Positions 15,047 to 18,019 of a stretch of 18,019 nt of DNA are shown one piece after another. Every line of letters begins with the position of its first letter. Position 1 is the stretch's first letter. Location: the NCBI GenBank assembly GCA_017534025.1, contig JAFWDF010000018.1:1-18019 (forward strand). Direction: 5' to 3'. The DNA is from Bacillota bacterium (GTDB taxonomy: Bacteria; Bacillota; Clostridia; Peptostreptococcales; Anaerovoracaceae). A model generated the notes under the pieces. It saw only the letters and a program-made list of their open reading frames with translations. It did no database searches and had not been told where the DNA came from. The position numbers and the translations under genes were made by a program.

Positions 15047-16654
15047 CTAAACCAATGGCGAAAAGACGCGGAAAATCCCTGCCAGCAGGCGGTAAAACGG
15101 ATTCCAGTCCCGTACCTCGGCCGGCGTAATTTCCCGGCACTCAGCCAGGGTCTCCGTAAAATCCGCCTCTATATCATTTACCGCATCATTATTATAAATT
15201 ATACTGCCGCACTCGTAGTGCAGATACATGCTCCGGAAGTCCATGTTGACCGTCCCGGTGGCGGCGATCAGATCATCGGCAACCACCATCTTGGTATGCA
15301 CAAAGCCCGGCATGTATTCATAAATCCGGACTCCGGACTCCACCAGCTCCCGGACATAGGATTTCGACATGAGATAAACGATCTTCTTATCCGGAATATG
15401 CGGGATGATGATGCTTACATCGGTTCCGCTCTTCACCGCGTATTTCAGCGCGTGCAGCGTATCGTTGTCCGGAATCAGATACGGCGTCATGATATCCACA
15501 TGCCGTTTTGCTCCGGAAATCAGAGCAATATACACGTTCTTCGCCACATTATCCCGGTTATTCGGCCCGTCGCCGTACGGAATGACCAGTCCGTCCCGGT
15601 CCGGATCCGGTTTCCGGATCCGTTCGGTTTCCAGATACATCCGGTATCCGGAGTTGGAATCCAGATCCCGTTCCGCATTCCACATCTGCAGAAACATCAG
15701 TGTATAGTTGCGCACGGCATCGCCCCGCAGACGGAATCCGTTGTCCTTCCATTTGCCGAACCGCTCATAGATATTCAGGTATTCATCCGCCAGATTGAAC
15801 CCGCCGCTGAACGCGATGCTGCCGTCCACAATGATGATTTTCCGGTGGTCCCGGTTATTGTAATGCGTCGAAAAAAATGGCGTGATCGGCGAAAACGCAT
15901 GACTCATGATCCCTTTCTGTTCCAGAATCCTGTTATATTTGTAAGGCAGTGTCGACAGGCAGCCGACCCCGTCATACATGACGCGCACTTCCACGCCCTC
16001 ATCCACTTTTCGTTCCAGAATATCCAGGATATTGTCCCAGAACACCCCCGGCTGGATGATGAAGAACTCCATGAAAATGAATTCCTCCGCCTGTTCCAGC
16101 GCATCCAGAATGTCATTAAAAGTATATTCCCCCATGGAATAATACTTCACTTCTGTATTGGTGTAGGCCGGAAATCCCCCGCTGTGCTCCACATAATACG
16201 CCAGTTTTCGGAACTCCCGGCTCTCCGCACGGATCATGGTCCGGATCGGCTCCGATGTGGCGGCATACTCCCGGGACATACGGATATTCCGGTTGATGCG
16301 CCGGAAGCTGCGGTGTTCGGAAAGATTGAAATGCGCCCAGGCATACATGAACGCCCCCATAAGCGGAAAGACCGCCACCACCAGCGACCAGCTGAGCTTG
16401 TACGAAGGCTCGGACCGGCTGTTGATAATGAAAATGATAATGATCCCGCTCAGAAGCACCTGGGCTTCCGCAATGAACGTATAGGTCTTTCCCAGCCGGA
16501 ACGTCAGATAATAAATCAGTGCCAGCTGCAGAATAAACAGCACGCCTGCAAGAAATGTCCGGCTGAAGACAAGCCGAAAAAACGGTGCCCGAACTTTTCT
16601 GACACCGTTTTTCGCCTGATATTTCAGATCTTCCCGAAAATGAAAATCACTCAT
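15047..16654 (-). CDS. cls: Cardiolipin synthase (phospholipase D superfamily)
   Basis: Condenses two phosphatidylglycerols to cardiolipin and glycerol at the membrane. Of 535 aa, three hydrophobic segments at about 32-52, 58-78 and 88-107 form the N-terminal PLDc_N membrane region. Two PLD domains follow, with HKD motifs HRKIIIVD (270-277) and HTKMVVAD (453-460), both with His, Lys and Asp intact, and downstream SGGFN and TGTVNMDFRS. Length is typical of ClsA-type enzymes. The ATG at 16654 follows AGGAC by 7 nt. It lies 113 nt after the aldolase gene on the same strand; I see no strong promoter between them, so read-through from the aldolase promoter is possible. An unrelated PLD-family function is unlikely. 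Confidence 0.94.
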   Translation of the reverse strand: MSDFHFREDLKYQAKNGVRKVRAPFFRLVFSRTFLAGVLFILQLALIYYLTFRLGKTYTFIAEAQVLLSGIIIIFIINSRSEPSYKLSWSLVVAVFPLMGAFMYAWAHFNLSEHRSFRRINRNIRMSREYAATSEPIRTMIRAESREFRKLAYYVEHSGGFPAYTNTEVKYYSMGEYTFNDILDALEQAEEFIFMEFFIIQPGVFWDNILDILERKVDEGVEVRVMYDGVGCLSTLPYKYNRILEQKGIMSHAFSPITPFFSTHYNNRDHRKIIIVDGSIAFSGGFNLADEYLNIYERFGKWKDNGFRLRGDAVRNYTLMFLQMWNAERDLDSNSGYRMYLETERIRKPDPDRDGLVIPYGDGPNNRDNVAKNVYIALISGAKRHVDIMTPYLIPDNDTLHALKYAVKSGTDVSIIIPHIPDKKIVYLMSKSYVRELVESGVRIYEYMPGFVHTKMVVADDLIAATGTVNMDFRSMYLHYECGSIIYNNDAVNDIEADFTETLAECREITPAEVRDWNPFYRLLAGIFRVFSPLV

Positions 16655-16706
16655 ATCAAAGTCCTGTACTGTAAGTAATACTTAAGGAAATGCTGTATTA
16701 CGCAAA

Positions 16707-16734
16707 GAATCCGCCGGAACGGCCGTGTGGATCC
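16707..16734 (-). terminator. Weak hairpin between aldolase and cardiolipin synthase genes
   Basis: On the minus strand GGATCC / GGATTC with an inner CGG/CCG pair is followed by only three T. It could be a partial terminator after the aldolase gene or mean nothing. Confidence 0.25.
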
Positions 16735-16767
16735 GCCCCGCTTTCACTTTCCCTTCAGGCTGCGGCA

Positions 16768-17658
16768 CTAAGCCATGGAAGCGGCCTTGACGGATTCTGC
16801 AGATTCCAGAAGCAGCGCATCGAATTCCTCGTCGGTCTGCTGCGCGTTGAGGCCTTCCACCAGAGCTCTGGAGAAGCTGGCGATCAGTCCCTTGTTCCGG
16901 GCCAGCTTTTCGTTGGATTCTTCTCTGGTATAACCGCCGCTCAGCGCAACGCAGCGTACCACTCTCGGATCCGCGATCACATCGGCATAAAGATTGTCCA
17001 CGGACGGAATGGTCAGCTTGAAGATCAGCTTCGTGTCTTCCGGAATGGCCGCCAGATGGCTCATCAATTCATCGTGCAGGATGGCTTCCGCCTGCTCCTT
17101 GTCCGGGCAGTTGATATCCACTTCCGGTTCCAGAATCGGAACCAGATCCGCTGCCGCGATCTGCATACCGATCTCAAACTGCTGATCCACGATCTTCTTA
17201 ATGCCTTCCGCGTTGGCTTCCTTAATGACACTTCTCATCTTCGTTCCGAAGATATTGCGTTCATCTCTGGCGCGGGCGAGCGTTTCATCCAGGCCCGGGA
17301 TCGGCTTCATCAGCTGAACACCGTCTTCCAGCGGCGCCAGGCCCTTGTCCACCTTCAGGATCGGCACAATGTGCTTTTCTTCCCAGAGATAGTCCGCCGT
17401 AAACTTGTCATCGATCTTGCGGTCCATGGTATTTTCAAACAGGATCGCCGCGATAATAGTATTGTTGGTGAAAGACGGGCTCTTGATAATTCTCGTTCTC
17501 ATGGCGTGCACGAGATCGAACATTTCATCGTCATTCTTATAATTGGATTCGTCCAGTCCGTACCGGAGCAGGGCCTTCGGCGTACTGCCGCCGCTCTGGT
17601 CCAGCGCTGCGATAAAACCTTCTCCGCTCTGCATCTGTTTCAGCTGTTCCTGGTTCAT
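16768..17658 (-). CDS. fda: Class I fructose-bisphosphate aldolase
   Basis: Cleaves fructose 1,6-bisphosphate to dihydroxyacetone phosphate and glyceraldehyde 3-phosphate through a Schiff base, in glycolysis and gluconeogenesis. The 296-aa protein has the bacterial class I features: GFIAALDQSGGSTPKAL (about 14-30), the ILFENTMDR segment (about 73-81), ILKVDKGL (about 99-106), ILEPEVD (about 175-181) with the second-lysine region LIFKLTIPS (about 211-219, the likely Schiff-base Lys), and ALSGGYTREE (about 239-248). The start at 17658 follows GGAGGAT by 6 nt; an in-frame ATG at 17685 has none. Downstream, 113 nt away, is cardiolipin synthase. The gene name follows the family and is less certain than the function. 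Confidence 0.94.
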   Translation of the reverse strand: MNQEQLKQMQSGEGFIAALDQSGGSTPKALLRYGLDESNYKNDDEMFDLVHAMRTRIIKSPSFTNNTIIAAILFENTMDRKIDDKFTADYLWEEKHIVPILKVDKGLAPLEDGVQLMKPIPGLDETLARARDERNIFGTKMRSVIKEANAEGIKKIVDQQFEIGMQIAAADLVPILEPEVDINCPDKEQAEAILHDELMSHLAAIPEDTKLIFKLTIPSVDNLYADVIADPRVVRCVALSGGYTREESNEKLARNKGLIASFSRALVEGLNAQQTDEEFDALLLESAESVKAASMA

Positions 17659-17781
17659 AATATCATCCTCCATGTATAAACTCACGCTATAATAGGATCC
17701 GTTTTAGCAGGGGCAGATTTCCGTCATATTAATGGAAATGCTCCGGCTCCCGCAGAATGGCAGCCGGGTTATTCCTGCCCA

Positions 17782-17809
17782 TATATAATATATTATAAAC
17801 CCTTGTCAA
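17782..17809 (-). promoter_or_regulatory. Promoter of the aldolase gene
   Basis: On the minus strand TTGACA (17804-17809) is followed after 16 nt by TATATA (17782-17787) in an A/T-only stretch, so the exact -10 is uncertain. The leader to the ATG is about 120 nt and holds a CCGGCT/AGCCGG hairpin (17743-17767). Confidence 0.7.
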
Positions 17810-17896
17810 TAACTTTTCCACTTCCAAATACTGTCTGTCCGCGAAACCCGTTTTTACAGTGATCGTATCTTCATGAAAATGTATTTTAGTTCGATT

Positions 17897-17924
17897 CCGG
17901 CAAAAACCTTTTTCCCTTTGCCGG
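17897..17924. promoter_or_regulatory. Perfect inverted repeat upstream of carB, possible operator
   Basis: CCGGCAAA (17897-17904) and TTTGCCGG (17917-17924) form an 8-bp perfect inverted repeat with a 12-nt spacer. It covers the -35 position of the carB promoter. No T run follows, so it is not a terminator. Spacing of about two helical turns between half-site centres suits a dimeric regulator. The regulator is unknown. Confidence 0.45.
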
Positions 17925-17939
17925 TCAATATACTATAAT
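17911..17939 (+). promoter_or_regulatory. Promoter of carB
   Basis: A perfect -10 TATAAT (17934-17939) with a poor -35 (TTTCCC, 17911-17916, 17-nt spacer) inside the inverted repeat. The weak -35 fits a promoter that needs an activator or is operator-controlled. The leader is about 37 nt. Confidence 0.55.
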
Positions 17940-17982
17940 ATAGGGTGGTAAAAAGAGCATTAGTAAGTCAGGAGGTACAAGT

Positions 17983-18019
17983 ATGCCAAAGAGAACCGAT
18001 ATACATAAGGTGCTTATCA
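17983..18019 (+). CDS. carB: Carbamoyl-phosphate synthase large chain, N-terminal fragment
   Basis: Only 12 complete codons are in the window, reading MPKRTDIHKVLI, which matches the conserved start of CarB (MPKRTDI-K-LVIGSGPI). The large chain makes carbamoyl phosphate from ammonia, bicarbonate and ATP for arginine and pyrimidines. The ATG at 17983 follows an ideal AGGAGGT by 6 nt. carA, usually directly upstream, is absent: the upstream gene is the divergent aldolase. The call rests on a short match, so treat it as probable. Confidence 0.78.
   Translation, partial: MPKRTDIHKVLI

Noticed and set aside
14978..16678. 566-codon frame on the plus strand
   Set aside because: Antisense to cardiolipin synthase, whose two HKD motifs fix the real strand.

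Overview
The window looks like a stretch of a Bacillota chromosome, most likely a Clostridia-type anaerobe with roughly 50% GC. The evidence is a Bacillus/Clostridium-style riboflavin operon (ribD-ribE-ribBA) behind an FMN riboswitch, an S-layer-homology (SLH) surface protein, a class A penicillin-binding protein with a Gly/Asn-rich tail, a class I fructose-bisphosphate aldolase, two acetyl-CoA hydrolase/transferase family enzymes, and strong AGGAGG-type ribosome binding sites. Species cannot be named from this. I see no IS element, prophage, CRISPR, tRNA or rRNA. This is mostly core chromosome, and I did not find a clear new multi-gene system.

Layout. 1-2703 (minus): riboflavin operon with promoter, FMN riboswitch, intrinsic terminator, ribD, ribE and the start of ribB/ribBA, which runs off the left edge. 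2740-4444 (minus): a secreted C39-like cysteine peptidase carrying three SLH repeats. It has its own sigma-A-type promoter, a terminator and an unusually long (about 205 nt) structured 5' leader. 4445-4687: an AT-rich, gene-free gap. 4688-8517 (minus): CoA-transferase B, holA (DNA polymerase III delta) and CoA-transferase A, transcribed A to holA to B. holA carries an apparent +1 frameshift near its 3' end. CoA-transferase B has Asp where A and the family have the catalytic Glu. 8550-11662 (minus): comEC preceded by an unrecognised 139-aa gene, from a near-consensus promoter. 11652-14954 (plus): a class A PBP from a divergent promoter that overlaps the previous one. 15047-17809 (minus): class I aldolase, then a cardiolipin synthase. 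17897-18019 (plus): an inverted repeat, a promoter and the first 12 codons of carB.

How the genes work together. The rib genes make FMN/FAD precursor under FMN feedback. The SLH protease, PBP and cardiolipin synthase are envelope functions but sit in separate transcription units. comEC and holA are often neighbours in Bacillota. Here two acyl-CoA transferase paralogues sit on either side of holA, between it and the flanking genes. The most checkable oddities are the holA frameshift, the Glu-to-Asp change in CoA-transferase B, the structured leader of the SLH protease, and the large insert plus repeat tail of the PBP.
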